In this document: positions 12,166 to 23,300 of the stretch, in pieces
Layout: each line of letters begins with the position of its first letter
Position numbering within the stretch: position 1 is the stretch's first letter
NCBI RefSeq assembly: GCF_024166365.1
Contig: NC_064820.1
Span: forward strand, 84,520,001-84,584,000
DNA length: 64,000 nucleotides
Origin: Elephas maximus indicus
Taxonomy: Eukaryota; Chordata; Mammalia; Proboscidea; Elephantidae
Reading direction: 5' to 3'
The notes under the pieces: generated by a model
What the model saw: only the letters and a program-made list of their open reading frames with translations
What the model was told of the DNA's origin: nothing
Databases searched by the model: none
Position numbers and translations under genes: made by a program

Positions 12166-12900
12166 CAAATACTCTAAATTATAAAGTGAATGATAGTCTC
12201 CTAGTTCCAACTATAGCTCATGATTGATTTAAAACCAACCTGCTTTCTATCTAAGGCACTGAATTTTCCTGAGAAATGTCCTAGGAAGGAGCACCCAGGG
12301 CTGTTACCTTGCTCTTTGGTCAGTGATTCCAAATAGTATACTGATCTGATGCCATTCTACAGGAAATGTGGTAGATGAGCTAGCTGGAATAGAACCCACC
12401 TCTTCTCTGCTGGCTGGACAAATGCTGAAGGATCGTTTTATGAAGTCGCTTGGTATTGGAAGGCAAGTTTTCTAACGTAGGATGTAAACACGAAGTCACT
12501 TAAAATCTCATGTCATTTTTTCCAGAAAGGCAGAAGATTAAGAAAACCATTTTAAAGTTAGTAACGCATAACCCAGTACACACCAAACACACAAGCTTAT
12601 CAAAATAAAATAATGTCATAAAGAAGAAAAACTCAGTTTTAAAATTATGAAAAACTGATCTATTGATTAATAAAAGCAAACTACCCAGCAGGATTCCCTG
12701 GGAGTCTCGCAGTGGGAGATTCCTTATCATCGTGTCCAGCTGCCCAGTTACTGATCCTAAGACACTGACGACATAGAGGATTCTGTGGCACAGTAAGATT
12801 CCCTATGACATGCTTTAGAGTTGCACTAATTTACACATACACAACTTAATTTTGCCACCAATATTTCCATGAACATGGTAGACAAGTTGTAAGTTACCTA
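12166..12900. other. Unassigned sequence
   Basis: No recognisable gene or repeat. The minus-strand open frame at 12500-12730 has no recognisable domain. Confidence 0.4.
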
Positions 12901-13082
12901 TAGCCAGTTTCCAGAATCCTGGTGGTACAACGGCTAAGAGCTACAGTTGCTAACCAAAAGGTTGGCAGTTCAAATCCACCAGCCACTCCTTGGAAACCCT
13001 ATGGGGCAACCCTACTCTGTCCTATAGGGTCGCTATGAGTTGGAATCAACTTGATGGCAATGGGTTTTATAGCCAATTTCCA
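12901..13082 (+). mobile_element. AfroSINE with target duplication
   Basis: The element at 12914-13069 runs from the head 'atcctggtggtacaacggct' to the tail 'gatggcaatgggtttta'. Flanks 'tagccagtttcca' (12901-12913) and 'tagccaatttcca' (13070-13082) match at 12 of 13 positions. Confidence 0.95.
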
Positions 13083-13199
13083 AGTAGATCATACTGGTAC
13101 TTCCCCTCCTGCTTCTTGAACCCTATATTCAGAATAAAAACAATAGTTAAAATTAATTTAGAGCTTAATATATGATAGTCTCGACGGTAAGAAATTTTC

Positions 13200-13375
13200 A
13201 TATACTGCCTCATTTAATCTTTACCCTGTGTGGTAAGTACATTGTTATGGACATTTTGCAGAGAAGAAGATGGTGGCACAAAGAGGTTAAATAACTTCCC
13301 AAGACCATATAACTTTTAAAAAGAGAGCCTAGGACTCCTACCCAGGCTTGTCTAACTCCAAAGCCTATTTCTTTT
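13200..13375 (-). mobile_element. MIR SINE, antisense
   Basis: The series 'ctcatttaatctttaccctg', 'gacattttgcagagaagaag', 'gaggttaaataacttcccaa' and 'cccaggcttgtctaactcca' is reversed MIR. Confidence 0.85.
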
Positions 13376-14107
13376 GCCCCTTGCTGTAATCCTCTCCAGT
13401 TTCTGAAAGGAAAGGAGTATTTCTATGTTATGAGGGAAGGAAAGATATGAAATGATTTGAAAGTGAATACAATCAGTCTTAGACAACTTTTTAAAAAATC
13501 CTTCTGTCTTCGGTGCCTAGCCACCTCAATTTCTGTACCTTTCTTCTATATTGTTATGCTTCTTCTATGTTTTAGAGTACAAATTTAATAAAGCTATTGG
13601 CTCTATTACAACATTTGGTATTTACAAAGTCAAACTTGATTAATTAATATCACTGTTCCCTGTCCCCTGATTTCCCATGGGTATTATGCCAACTCTATTT
13701 CCTCTCACCGCCCTATCCTCTTGGCACCTGTGACAGACCCTCGTGCTGTTTAGTAGAGACAGAAAGCCATTCTGCTGCCCCAGATGGATCCCAACACCAG
13801 TTCTTTCTAAAAGCTTTCCACCTGTTATGATGACAGCTAATGTGGTCTTAAATTCATATTTACACACAGCTTCTTAGGATAGAATTCTTGAGTAAAATGG
13901 CTGCAGTATATTCTGTTTGCAAACCAACATGTTTGATTATCACGTAACATCAGAGACGAAAGGTCATCCAATCCAATGCTTTTTGATTCTTGAGACTAGT
14001 GGTGAAATGCACACAACTTGTTAACTAATGATCATGCAAAATTAGAAACCAGGTCTTCTTATCATAACTCTTCTAATAAACAAACAACTACAAGGCCAAA
14101 GGCAGCA
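13376..14107. other. Unassigned sequence
   Basis: No recognisable gene or repeat. Confidence 0.4.
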
Positions 14108-14240
14108 TGATGTGGCAGAAGGAGTATTTGACTAGGAATCAAGAGTGCTGGGTCGAATATTTGATTATTCCACTAACTGTGTAACTTTAGATTGAACTGT
14201 TAACCTCTCTGAACCAGTTTCTTCAACTATAAACTGATGG
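14108..14240 (+). mobile_element. MIR SINE fragment
   Basis: 'caagagtgctgggtcgaata' and 'gttaacctctctgaaccagt' match the head and core of MIR. Confidence 0.75.
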
Positions 14241-14410
14241 ATTTGACGTAGAATTGTGCTGTCCAATAAGACAGTCACTAGACACACATGTGGTTAATGA
14301 GCACTTGAAATGAGGCTAGTCCAAATTGAGATGTTCTGTGAGGATAAAATACCCATCAGATTTCAAAGACTTAGTACCACAAAAAGAATATAAAACATCT
14401 CATTACAAAC

Positions 14411-14569
14411 AAACAAACAAAAAAACCAAACCCATTGCCATAAAGCCTATTCCGACTCATAGCGACCCTATAGGGCAGAGCAGAACTGCCACATAGGGTT
14501 TCCAAGGAGAAGCTGGTGGATTCAAACTGCCAACCTTTTGGTTAGCAGCCAAATGCCTAACCAGGGCCC
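14411..14569 (-). mobile_element. AfroSINE, antisense, nested
   Basis: It carries the reversed tail 'aaacccattgccataaagcc', the core 'gcagaactgccacatagggt' and the reversed head, degraded after 'ttggttagcagccaaatgcc'. Confidence 0.9.
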
Positions 14570-14639
14570 CAGTAAATTTATATTAAATACATGTTGAAAT
14601 TATAATACTTGGTGTATACTGGGTTAAACAGAACATATG

Positions 14640-14844
14640 CTGTTGTTGTTAGGTGCTGTTGAGTTGACCCTGACTCACGGCGACCCCATGAGTACAGAGT
14701 CGAACTGCTCCATAGGTTTTTCAAGGCTGTGATCTTTCAGAAGCAGGTCGCCAGGCCTGTCTTCCAAGATGCCTGTGGGGTTCAAACCACAACCCTTTTG
14801 GCTACTGGTTGAGCAGTTAACTGTTTCCATCACCCAGGGACTCC
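14640..14844 (-). mobile_element. Long-variant AfroSINE with RTE-like tail, antisense
   Basis: It starts with the RTE-type tail 'tgttgttgttaggtgctgtt'. The longer internal segment 'tgatctttcagaagcaggtc' is present and it ends 'atcacccagggactcc'. It is a second member of the long subtype seen at 6166. Confidence 0.85.
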
Positions 14845-15061
14845 AAATAAAATAGATAACTAAAATTATTATTTTTTTTACCAATTTCTTTTTCCTTTTT
14901 TTAGTGTGCTACTAACAAATATAAAATTACCTATGTGAATTGTTTACTTCAAGCCAGTTGATTTTATGTTATATAAATTTCACTTCAATAAAGAAAAAAA
15001 TTACCTATGTGGCCTATTTCTATTAGTCACACTGCTTTAGACAATCTCTCAACTTTCTTCT

Positions 15062-15280
15062 AGGTCAGGAGTCAGCAAATTTTTTTTCTGCAAAGGTCCA
15101 GATAGTAAATCTTTTAGGCTTTGCCAGTCATATGGTTCCTGGTGCAGCTACTCAACTCTGCTTTTGTAGAGCTAAAGCAGCAACAGACAATACATCAGTG
15201 AATGGTTGTGACTGTGTCCCAATAAAACTGTATTTGCAAAAACAGTGGTGGGCTGGAATGGCCCATAGGAAGCTGTAGTT
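15062..15280 (+). mobile_element. hAT-Charlie type MITE (MER1 group)
   Basis: 'aggagtcagcaaattttttt', 'ggtccagatagtaaatcttt', 'gcagctactcaactctgctt' and 'tcccaataaaactgtatttg' follow in the order typical of this abundant mammalian MITE. The element is non-coding. Confidence 0.75.
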
Positions 15281-16083
15281 TATCATCTATGTTCTATGGG
15301 TCTAGTCACTCTTTCACTCATCATTTACTGAGAAGTTTTATCTATCTTAAGATACATAAGATAGTAAAATAAAGACTCAGCTTCTGCCTTGAGTCCAGAG
15401 GAGAAGCCAGATGCATAAATACACAAGCCTTTACAATGCAGCATGAGTAACACTGTAATCAAGGGAGTTAGAGAAGACTTCTCAGGGGAGCAACAACTGA
15501 GTTAGGGTTCTGAAAAATGAGTAAGAAATTTCTACGTAACAAAAGGTGTATCTAGGGAGGTACGACAGCATATGTAAGGGGAGGCGTTTGTATGTGTATA
15601 TGGGAGTGGGTAAGAACTGTGGTGGTGATAGCAAGAAGTGAGAAAGGGCCAGATGACGAAATATAAGCTACATGGAGAGCATAGTCAGATTCTATGATGC
15701 TATACATCAGACAGGAATTCTGAGGGCCATTCAAAGCATGCCACATTGGGAGCTGGCCCTAAGTGTAGCACCAGCCATGGAAGCTAGCCAGCCTGGCAGA
15801 GTGTGGAGAGGCCCCAGAGAACCACAGAAGCAGCCGCAGAAGTGATGAGTGGACAATCTCCAGTAACTAGATCTGTTTTGCATCAGAGAGCTGAAAACTT
15901 AGCCCAATGCTGGCCACCAGTAGGGCCAAACGACCTTAGTGGATACTTTCGGCAGGACTAAGGCAGAAGCAGACAAGGAAGGCTCAAGAGGTAAAGGAAA
16001 GGAAGGAACATAATTGAAAGAATAAGAGAGTGAGGCGAAAACTGAAGTCTGTAAAAGAGGCAATAGACTGCTAATTTCCTTAT
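15281..16083. other. Unassigned sequence, possibly with ancient L2-like pieces
   Basis: The part 15306-15500 resembles ancient 'body-of-LINE' repeats found across mammals but is too diverged to name. No gene was seen. Confidence 0.35.
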
Positions 16084-16088
16084 GAAAC

Positions 16089-16483
16089 TGTATTAGTTTC
16101 CCGGAGCTGCCATAACAAATGACCACAAACTGCTTGGCTTAAAACAACAAAAATTTATTCTGGAGGTCAGTAGTCTGACATCAAGGTGTCAGCAGGGCCA
16201 TGCTCCCTCCTTCCTCTTCTGATGCCCCCAGGCTTGTAACAGCATAACTCCAATCTCTGCCTACTTTTGTCTTCAGATGGCCTTCTCCTGTGTGTGCCTG
16301 TGTGTCAGCTACTCTTTTGATAAGGATACCACTCATTGGATTTAGGGCCCATCCAAAATCTAGGATGATTTCATGTGGAGATCCTAAACTAATTACATCT
16401 GCAAGTCCCTATTTCCAAATAAGGTCACATTCTGTGGTTCCAGGTAGACATAAATTTTCAGGGGTACTTTTCAACCCAGTATA
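16089..16483 (-). mobile_element. MaLR (MLT1-like) LTR, antisense
   Basis: It starts 'tgtattagtttcccggagct', with 'taaaacaacaaaaatttatt', 'ccaatctctgcctacttttg' and 'ataaggtcacattctgtggt' in the order known from reversed MLT1-type LTRs. The right edge is degraded and a target duplication was not found. Confidence 0.7.
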
Positions 16484-16604
16484 GAGATCCTCAGAGATAC
16501 TGGAGGAGAGGGGCTACCAGCAACTGGTAGGCCAAGTTCTCTATCAGGCTGTACTGAGAAATCCCTTGTATAACAGGAATTTAGATATATAGATGATAAT
16601 AGAT

Positions 16605-16880
16605 GATGGATGGATGGATGGATGGATGGATGGATGGATGGATGGATGGATGGATGGATGGATGGATGGATGGATGGATGGATGGATGGATGGATGGATG
16701 GATGGATGGATGGATGGATGGATGGATGGATGGATGGATGGATGGATGGATGGATGGATGGATGGATGGATGGATGGATGGATGGATGGATGGATGGATG
16801 GATGGATGGATGGATGGATAGATGATAGACAGATGGATAGACAGATAGACAGACAGACAGATAGACAGATAGACAGATAC
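16605..16880. repeat. Long pure (GGAT)n microsatellite with GATA/CAGA tail
   Basis: Bases 16605-16819 are an unbroken tetranucleotide array of about 53 units. After it come mixed GATA, CAGA and GATG units to about 16880. Because 4 and 3 share no factor, all plus-strand frames read the same four-residue cycle (M-D-G-W) with no stop, and the minus-strand frames read H-P-S-I. The long open frames over it are therefore an artefact. Confidence 0.98.
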
Positions 16881-16883
16881 ATA

Positions 16884-17589
16884 GTTGGGTCCTGCTCCCA
16901 GAGATTTAGATTTAATTGGAATCAGGGGCATTGGCATTTTTAAAAGATGATTCCAGTACATAGCCAGGCATAAGAACCACTTCTGTGGCTGACTAGAAGC
17001 TGATGTAACACCCATATGACCATTTGGCTGGTAAGAAGATTCTCAAGAGAAGCCAGGCAAGGCAATACCAATCAAATCCAAAAGCATTTTCATATGTGGG
17101 AAAACAATTAAAATTACATGCTATACTAATCCACAAATATAGTCAATTATTGTTATTTGTTACCTATGAAATGTAGCAGCACACACTTTTTTTCTACATG
17201 AATGTTTGACATGACTAAAGTCAGAAGGCTGTGCGAAAGAGATTTTTGGTCACAGATATTCTATTCTGTTTTTGTGATATCATCAAACTGCTTGGGGACA
17301 TGTCTTCAGATGCTCAGCCAATTCAGAAAGTAGAATGTTGCTATAAAGTTAATGAATTGAAGCAGCTGCAGACAACCAGCAGATCTTAAATTCTGGCTTA
17401 GAATTTTTCCCCCTTCTGGCAGAAGAGAGATCCACACAAAAATATTTAATCAAGGGCGCACAAATTAAAGAGCTATTAAAAATTGTACTTCACCTTTCTG
17501 TAGTGGGAGGAGTATAAATTGCTATTTCTTTGCTTTTTAAACCAAGAATAGAAAATAGGGAACTATTTCAAAAGGTCTGGTCTATCCGA
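16884..17589. other. Unassigned AT-rich sequence
   Basis: No recognisable gene or repeat. Confidence 0.4.
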
Positions 17590-17783
17590 CCACCTTATTT
17601 AAAATTGCAATGCCTCATACCCTATCTGCCTGCTTCCTTTATTTTTTTCTCTGTATCGCTTCACCTTTTTCCATACTACATAATTATTAGCTATTTATTT
17701 TGTTTGTTGTCTCCCCCATCCCCACTAGAATGTAAGAGGGCAGGGATTTTTGTCTCTATTTGTCTAGCCAAATTCCCAGTTTG

Positions 17784-17925
17784 AAGACCTGGTAGTTAAG
17801 AACTAGGCTGCTCACCAAAAGGTCCGCAGTTTGAATCCGCCAGCCACTCTCTGGAAACCCGATGGGGCAGCTCTATTGTCTTACAGGGTCCCTGTGAGTC
17901 AGAATTGACTCTGCAGCAGTCTTCG
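17784..17925 (+). mobile_element. AfroSINE, upstream copy of a tandem pair
   Basis: 'ctgctcaccaaaaggtccgc' and 'gggtccctgtgagtcagaat' identify head and tail. It abuts a second copy in the same orientation. Confidence 0.85.
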
Positions 17926-17927
17926 GC

Positions 17928-18046
17928 ACAGCCCAGTAGGTAAGAGCTAAGGCTGCTAAACCAAAAGGTTCGCAGTTTGAATCCACCAGCTGCCCCTATA
18001 GGATCACTATGAGTTGGAATCCACTTGTTGGCAATGGGGGTTTATT
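17928..18046 (+). mobile_element. AfroSINE, downstream copy of a tandem pair, internally deleted
   Basis: It repeats the head 'gctgctaaaccaaaaggttc' and tail 'tcactatgagttggaatcca' but lacks the usual 'ccttggaaaccctatggggc' section between them. Confidence 0.85.
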
Positions 18047-18096
18047 TTTTTCAAGGGCCGAATAAATATTTGTTGAAAAATCGAATGAATTGTTTA

Positions 18097-18552
18097 AAAA
18101 CTCTTCTGTTTAACAAGTTTTAGAACAAGAAGGGAAATGTCTGATATCACTTTAGGAGTAAGTTTCTTTAAGGAGCAAGTTTAAAAAAAATGTTGGAATT
18201 CTACGAAAGCTGTTGGAAATGAGTCAATAATACATAACTAGTGTTTAGGTATAAAATCAGTTATAAGCCTGGGAGAAACTGAATGAAGTTAGTCAACAGT
18301 TGGAGAATTGCCTGTTGACTGAAAGAAGACCTTGCCTGGATTTTCGTTCAGGTCTAGATCATACACTGTCGTCTTCTTCTTTTTTTTTTTCTTTTGTTAC
18401 AAGAGACCAAAACAGGTCAGAAGGAACAGGGAGAGTTAGAGAAAGTAACTGAATGTTTTCTTTCTATACATTGTAAGAAAAAGTTACAGATCCACTCAGA
18501 GTTTAAAAACAGAGTGGAAACTGCCTATAAGATTTTTTTTTCTTTTTTATGA
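18097..18552. other. Unassigned sequence
   Basis: No recognisable gene or repeat apart from T-runs near 18380 and 18535. Confidence 0.4.
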
Positions 18553-18698
18553 AACAAAAACCCTTTGCTGTCCAGTAGATTCTGACACATAGCAACCCTA
18601 TAGAACAGAGTAGAACCGCCCCATAGAGTTTCCAAGAAGGACTGCCAACCTTTTGGTTAGCAGCCATAGCACTTAACCACTACACCACCAGGGTTTCC
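18553..18698 (-). mobile_element. AfroSINE, antisense, with internal deletion
   Basis: The reversed tail 'acacatagcaaccctataga' and core 'agtagaaccgccccatagag' are followed by the reversed head 'ttggttagcagccatagcac'. The 'gctggtggattcgaa' segment is mostly missing. Confidence 0.9.
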
Positions 18699-19117
18699 TT
18701 CTTATAAAAATTTGCCCTGAATTTCTATAGTTCTGGAGCTAGGGCACCCTTGCCTACCTCTGATTCTAAGAGAAGATTTACAGCAAATTTAATCTGCATG
18801 GGCCCAAGTAAACCAAGGTTAGTTTAAACAGAGGAGGCATTTGACTATAGTTATGTTAAAGGCTGGTGAGCAAGATTCTTGACTATGGAAGATGTTTGAT
18901 TTTCTTGTCATTGTTATACATTGTTGATGACTTTGTAAAAAAGACATGTCATTTAACCACTATGTATTTTGCATAGTGTATTATTCGTTTCAGTAACTAA
19001 TAAAGTTCAAGTGAAAAGGTATTACCCGGTGGCAATTAATTACTTCTGTAAGAAGCCTTCCAATTTGGGTCCATGGCTCAGTCATTCCTTCTCACCTGTT
19101 GGCAGCAAACTGAATTT
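18699..19117. other. Unassigned sequence
   Basis: No recognisable gene or repeat before the RTE copy begins. Confidence 0.4.
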
Positions 19118-20098
19118 TAGGCATGGTATAGGAATTCCAGAACACTTAATTGTGCTCATGGAGAACCTGTACATAGACCAAGAGGCAGCTGTTTGAACAG
19201 AACAAGGGGCTACTGCGTGGTTTAAAATCAGGAAAGGTGTGTGCCAGGGTTGTATCCTTTCACCATACTTATTCAGTCTGTATGCTGAGCAAGTAATCTG
19301 AGAAGCTGGACTATGTGAAGAAGAACAGAGCATCAGGATTGGAGGAAGACTCATTAACAACCTGTGTTATGCAGATGACACGACCCTCCTTGCTGAAAGT
19401 GAAGAGGGCTTGATGTACTAACTCATGAAGATCAAAGACCACAGCCTTCAGTATGGATTACACCACAATGTAAAACAAAAATCCTCACAAGTGGACCAAT
19501 AAGCAACACCCTGATAAACGGAGAAAATATTGAAGTTGTCAAGGATTTCATCTTATTTGGATCCACAATCAATGCCCACAGAAGCAGCAGTCAAGAAATC
19601 AAACAAAGTATTGTACCTGGCAAATTTGCTGCAAAAGTCCCCTTTAAAGTGTTAAAAAGCATAGATGTCACTTTGAAGACTAAGGTGTGCTTGATCCAAC
19701 TGCCCCATATGCATGCAAAAGCTGAACAATGAATAAGGAAGACCAAATAAGAACTGATCCCTTTGAATTATGCAGCCAGAAGAATGAACAAATTTGTCTT
19801 GGAAGAAGTACGGTCAGAACGTTACTTAGAAGTGAGGATAGCAAAACTTTGTCTCATGTACCATGGAAATGTTATCAGGAGGGACCAGTTCCTAGAGAAG
19901 AAAATCATGGTTGGTAAGTAGAGGATCAGCAAAACAGAAGAACTTCAACGAGATGGACTGCCACAGTGGCTGCAACAATGGGCTCAAACATAGCAATGAT
20001 CATGACGATGGCACAGGACTCACTAGCGTTTTGTTCCGTTATACATAGGGTCGCTATGAGTAGGAATGCACTTGACAACACCTAACAACAACCACCAC
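19118..20098 (+). mobile_element. RTE/BovB-type LINE, 5'-truncated, with reverse transcriptase C-terminal region
   Basis: This copy begins in the second half of the reverse transcriptase domain ('ggaattccagaacacttaat'). It reads through the motif before the catalytic site (the equivalent of GMxQG near 19235) and the catalytic YADD at 19368-19379, which is intact at sequence level. It continues through the thumb and C-terminal part to the 3' UTR and tail 'cacctaacaacaaccaccac'. Frame is lost several times (for example a TGA at 19194), so no functional product is expected. It is a pseudogene of a LINE ORF; in intact family members the protein would nick DNA and reverse-transcribe LINE and partner SINE RNA. 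Confidence 0.9.
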
Positions 20099-20683
20099 CA
20101 AATGGTAATCCAGGCCTGGAGTATTCATCTGTAATACCAGCCCAATGATGTGATGGGACCAGCAATAAAATGCTGGTTATAGTTCTATATCATAGTTAGT
20201 TAAAGGAGACAAAGAGACTCAGAGGGCGTGAGAAGAGGAAGGCGAACAAAATGGAGAGACAGGTAAGAGAAAAATGAAAAACAAAAAGAAAGACTATCAG
20301 GATAACATGCCTGCATAGGATTTTGTGCACACACATACACACTTGTGCACATAACACAGTGATTCCAGAAAGAAGTAAAATCACACAGAAAGATGTACTT
20401 TAGGGTTTGTTAATAAAGGCTTTTAAAGTCATTTCTCTTTTTCACAACATCTAGCTGTAAGCCAATACAATTAAGTCAAGATAAGAAGATTATTCATCCT
20501 GCCTTTGGCATTAATAAACATCCGAAACCCTTGATTTTTCCCCAAGGTAACATCTTTCCAAATTACTTCCAACATTCCACCTACTTTGGAGATGTAAAAA
20601 TGTGTTCAAATATCATGGTGTCCTTGAGTGAACCAAAGAAGATAAGATAAAACAATGTTTTTAAACCCATTTATGAGATCCAT
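20099..20683. other. Unassigned sequence
   Basis: No recognisable gene or repeat. The minus-strand frame at 20196-20384 is rich in hydrophobic residues but is chance translation of a purine-rich strand. Confidence 0.4.
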
Positions 20684-21546
20684 AAGAAGAGAAGGATAAG
20701 TTTGCCACTTTGGTGAAGGGTAAGTACGCAATACTGGGGAAGCCAGCACAACTTGTACAATGTGAGGTCATGGACGCTTCATAGACACATCCAAACTCCC
20801 TAAGGGATGGAACTGCTAGGCTGAGGGCTGTGGTGACCATGGTCTCAGGGAACATCTAGCTTAATTGGCAAAACATAGTTCATAAAGAAAATGTTCTACA
20901 TTCTACGTTGGAGAGTATTGTCTGGGATTTTAAAAGCCTGTGAGCGGCCATCTAGGATACTTCATTGGTCTCACCTCTTCAGGAGCAAGGAATAATGAAC
21001 AAAACTAGAGACGCAAGAGAAAGATTAGTCCAAAGGACTGATGGACCACATTTACCACGGCCTCCACAAGACTGAGTCCAGCACAACCAGATGGTGCCTG
21101 GCTACCACCACCGACTGCTCTGACAGGGATCACAATAGAGGGCCCCAGACAGAGCTGGAGAAAAATGTAGAATAAAATTCTGACTCAAAAATAAAGACCA
21201 GACTTGCTGCCCTGATGGAGACTGGAGAAACCCTGAGAGTCTGGCCCTGGACACCCTTTCATCTCAGTAATGAAGTCACTCCTGAGGTTCACCATTCAGC
21301 CAAAGATTGGACAGGCCCCCAAAATGAAACTAAAGGGGCACACCAGCCCAGGGGCAAGGACTAGAAGACAGGAGGGAACAGGAAAGCTGGTAATAGAGAA
21401 CCCAGGGTTGAGAAGGGAGAGTGTTGACATGTCGTGGGGTTGTTAACCAATATCTTAAAACAACACGTGTACTGTTTAATGAGAAACTAGTTTGTTCTGT
21501 AAACCATCAAAAGTACAATAAAAAAATTAAAAAAAGAAGTGAAGGA
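20684..21546 (+). mobile_element. L1 3' UTR-only insertion with target duplication
   Basis: The element at 20697-21533 is the same 3' UTR family as the L1 at 2377-4366, in the opposite orientation. It ends 'aagtacaataaaaaaattaa'. Flanks 'aagaagagaagga' (20684-20696) and 'aagaagtgaagga' (21534-21546) agree at 12 of 13 positions. No ORF2 sequence is included. Confidence 0.85.
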
Positions 21547-21764
21547 GAATAAAGGAAGGGAATATGAGTGATAAAGAGAAGTCTCAAACTAAAATTGCAC
21601 TAAAGTCCCTCCATGCCCTGCCAACATTTCCTTTTGGGGAATCTGCCTTGCTCCCCTTTGTTGGCCACAGGGCTATGCTTTATACCACATAACGCTGCTG
21701 CCCACTCCTAACCACAGCCGACGGTATCAAAGGTGGATATCTGATCTTGGGATTGCCACTTCAG
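21547..21764. other. Unassigned sequence
   Basis: No recognisable gene or repeat. Confidence 0.4.
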
Positions 21765-21906
21765 TGATTTACCTGTGATTAATAGAATGTAAGCTCCATG
21801 AGGGCAGATAGTTTAATCTGTCTTTTTTACTGCTTTTGCCCCAGCATCTAGAAAAGTGCCTGTCACATATTATGTGTTTCTTAAGTATCTGATGAATGAA
21901 TGAGTG
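21765..21906 (+). mobile_element. L2 LINE 3' end
   Basis: 'atagaatgtaagctccatga', 'agtgcctgtcacatattatg' and the terminal 'tgaatgaatgagtgag' are diagnostic of L2 3' ends. Confidence 0.85.
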
Positions 21907-23204
21907 AGTATGGTTTGGCCCAAATAATTGAGTTGTGTCAATTAGAGTACTTTCTTCTGGATAGGGAATTTGAGAAAGAGAGAGGAGTTAGTAGGGGCAA
22001 AAGATGAAAGGATATCAGGGGGTTGAATTGTAGCCAAATTGATGTGCAAGTTACCAAGATACTGAAAACAGATGGAGCTGGGAGAGAGGTAATAGAGCAT
22101 GTGTATAGAAAGATGCCAAGGCGTGACAAGAGACCAAGAGGCTGCTCTGTGCCAGCCTCCTTTGCCATAAGGCTTGTTGTGCTTGGATCTTCATAATGTC
22201 TCTGCTGTGTTTTAACGATAACTTCACCTTCACCTCTTACTTTGAATTAGCTTGAGTAGTTCTCTGTTGCTTCTAATTATAAAAGTCCTGACTTAAACAA
22301 TAATGTTGTATTTGATACAGTAATGACATCCCAAGATAAAGTTATTGTAACTACTAACACAAATACCAAAAGAGAAGATGCTAAACTAATATACAGGAAC
22401 GATTTAAACTTGTGAAAATAGAAAAATAAGATAATTAAAGATGAAACCAGTCCAGGGCATAAGAATATTAGAAAATATTTATTCACGCAACAAAGATTGT
22501 TAAGTGTCTACTAGGTGCCACCAATAGCAATATGAAAAGACATGATCAGTCCTCTTTAGGAATCAACAGTCAAAAAGGGACACAGCAAGTACCATGAACT
22601 CTAAAGAAAATCTGAACAAAGTGGAAAGAGAACATGTGAAAAGGACACATTTTGAACTGAGACATGAAGAATGGGTAGGATTTTGCAGAAAAATTTTACC
22701 AAAGATGCTGAGCGGGAGGAGGACATTCTAGGCAGGAGAAATGACTGTGCAAATGCATGAAGGCAGGAAAAAAAAACACAATGGTGAGTCTGGGAAGTAC
22801 AAGAAAGAACCAGCAGAAGAGGAAGCTGAATAGGTAGACAGGGCTAGATGGTGATAAGGGAATTGGGAATTGGAATGCTGAGCACTAGGAAGACAAGATT
22901 ACATTTACACATGAGCAATTTCACCATGGTGGCCGGGAGATGATAGGGAGAGAGTTTTCAGGTAGTGCTGGTCTTGGGAAGAAGAGATGAGAATACAGTG
23001 GAGAGGCTGAATAGCAGAGTTTTGGAGTAAAATCATCAAGACCTGATAATTGATAAAGGTGAGATTGATAGGTTTGTTTAGACAAAAAGAAGAAAGATAC
23101 GAAAAACAATCATTAACATTTGAAAATAACTTTTTAGTTTCTAAAGAGAATTTACACACTCTCAAGTCAGAACAACACTGTGGAAGAGCTATTGCTATTG
23201 TTAA
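21907..23204. other. Unassigned sequence, partly ancient-repeat-like
   Basis: The part 22485-22860 has the general look of an ancient L2-like repeat ('agtgtctactaggtgccacc', 'gagacatgaagaatgggtag') but cannot be named safely. No gene was seen. Confidence 0.35.
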
Positions 23205-23300
23205 AATACCATTTCAGAGAGAGGGAGACTAAGTCTCAGGAAGCTGAAATGGCTTGCCCAAGGTCACTCAGACTTTGCGAGGCAAAGCGAGGACTAAAAC
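23205..23300 (-). mobile_element. MIR SINE fragment, antisense
   Basis: 'ggcttgcccaaggtcactca' is the reversed MIR core. Confidence 0.7.

Larger units (their letters stand above)
14262..15041 (+). mobile_element. hAT-like DNA transposon relic split by two later insertions
   Basis: Parts at 14262-14410, 14570-14639 and 14845-15041 read together as one old non-autonomous element. It has 'gctgtccaataagacagtca' near the left edge, 'gagcacttgaaatgaggcta' in the middle and 'tggcctatttctattagtca' near the right edge. These edge segments are imperfect inverted repeats of each other, as in Cheshire/MER58-like hAT elements. The family name is a recollection. AfroSINE-family insertions account for the two gaps. 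Confidence 0.6.
17590..18096 (+). mobile_element. L2 LINE 3' end split by two AfroSINEs
   Basis: 'ccactagaatgtaagagggc' (17725 area) and 'gccgaataaatatttgttga' followed by 'atgaatt' (18057-18090) are the two halves of an L2 3' end. They are separated by SINE copies at 17784-17925 and 17928-18046. Confidence 0.75.

Noticed and set aside
16544..17015. Long open frames of M-D-G-W and H-P-S-I repeats
   Set aside because: They are translations of the GGAT microsatellite, which cannot contain a stop in any frame.
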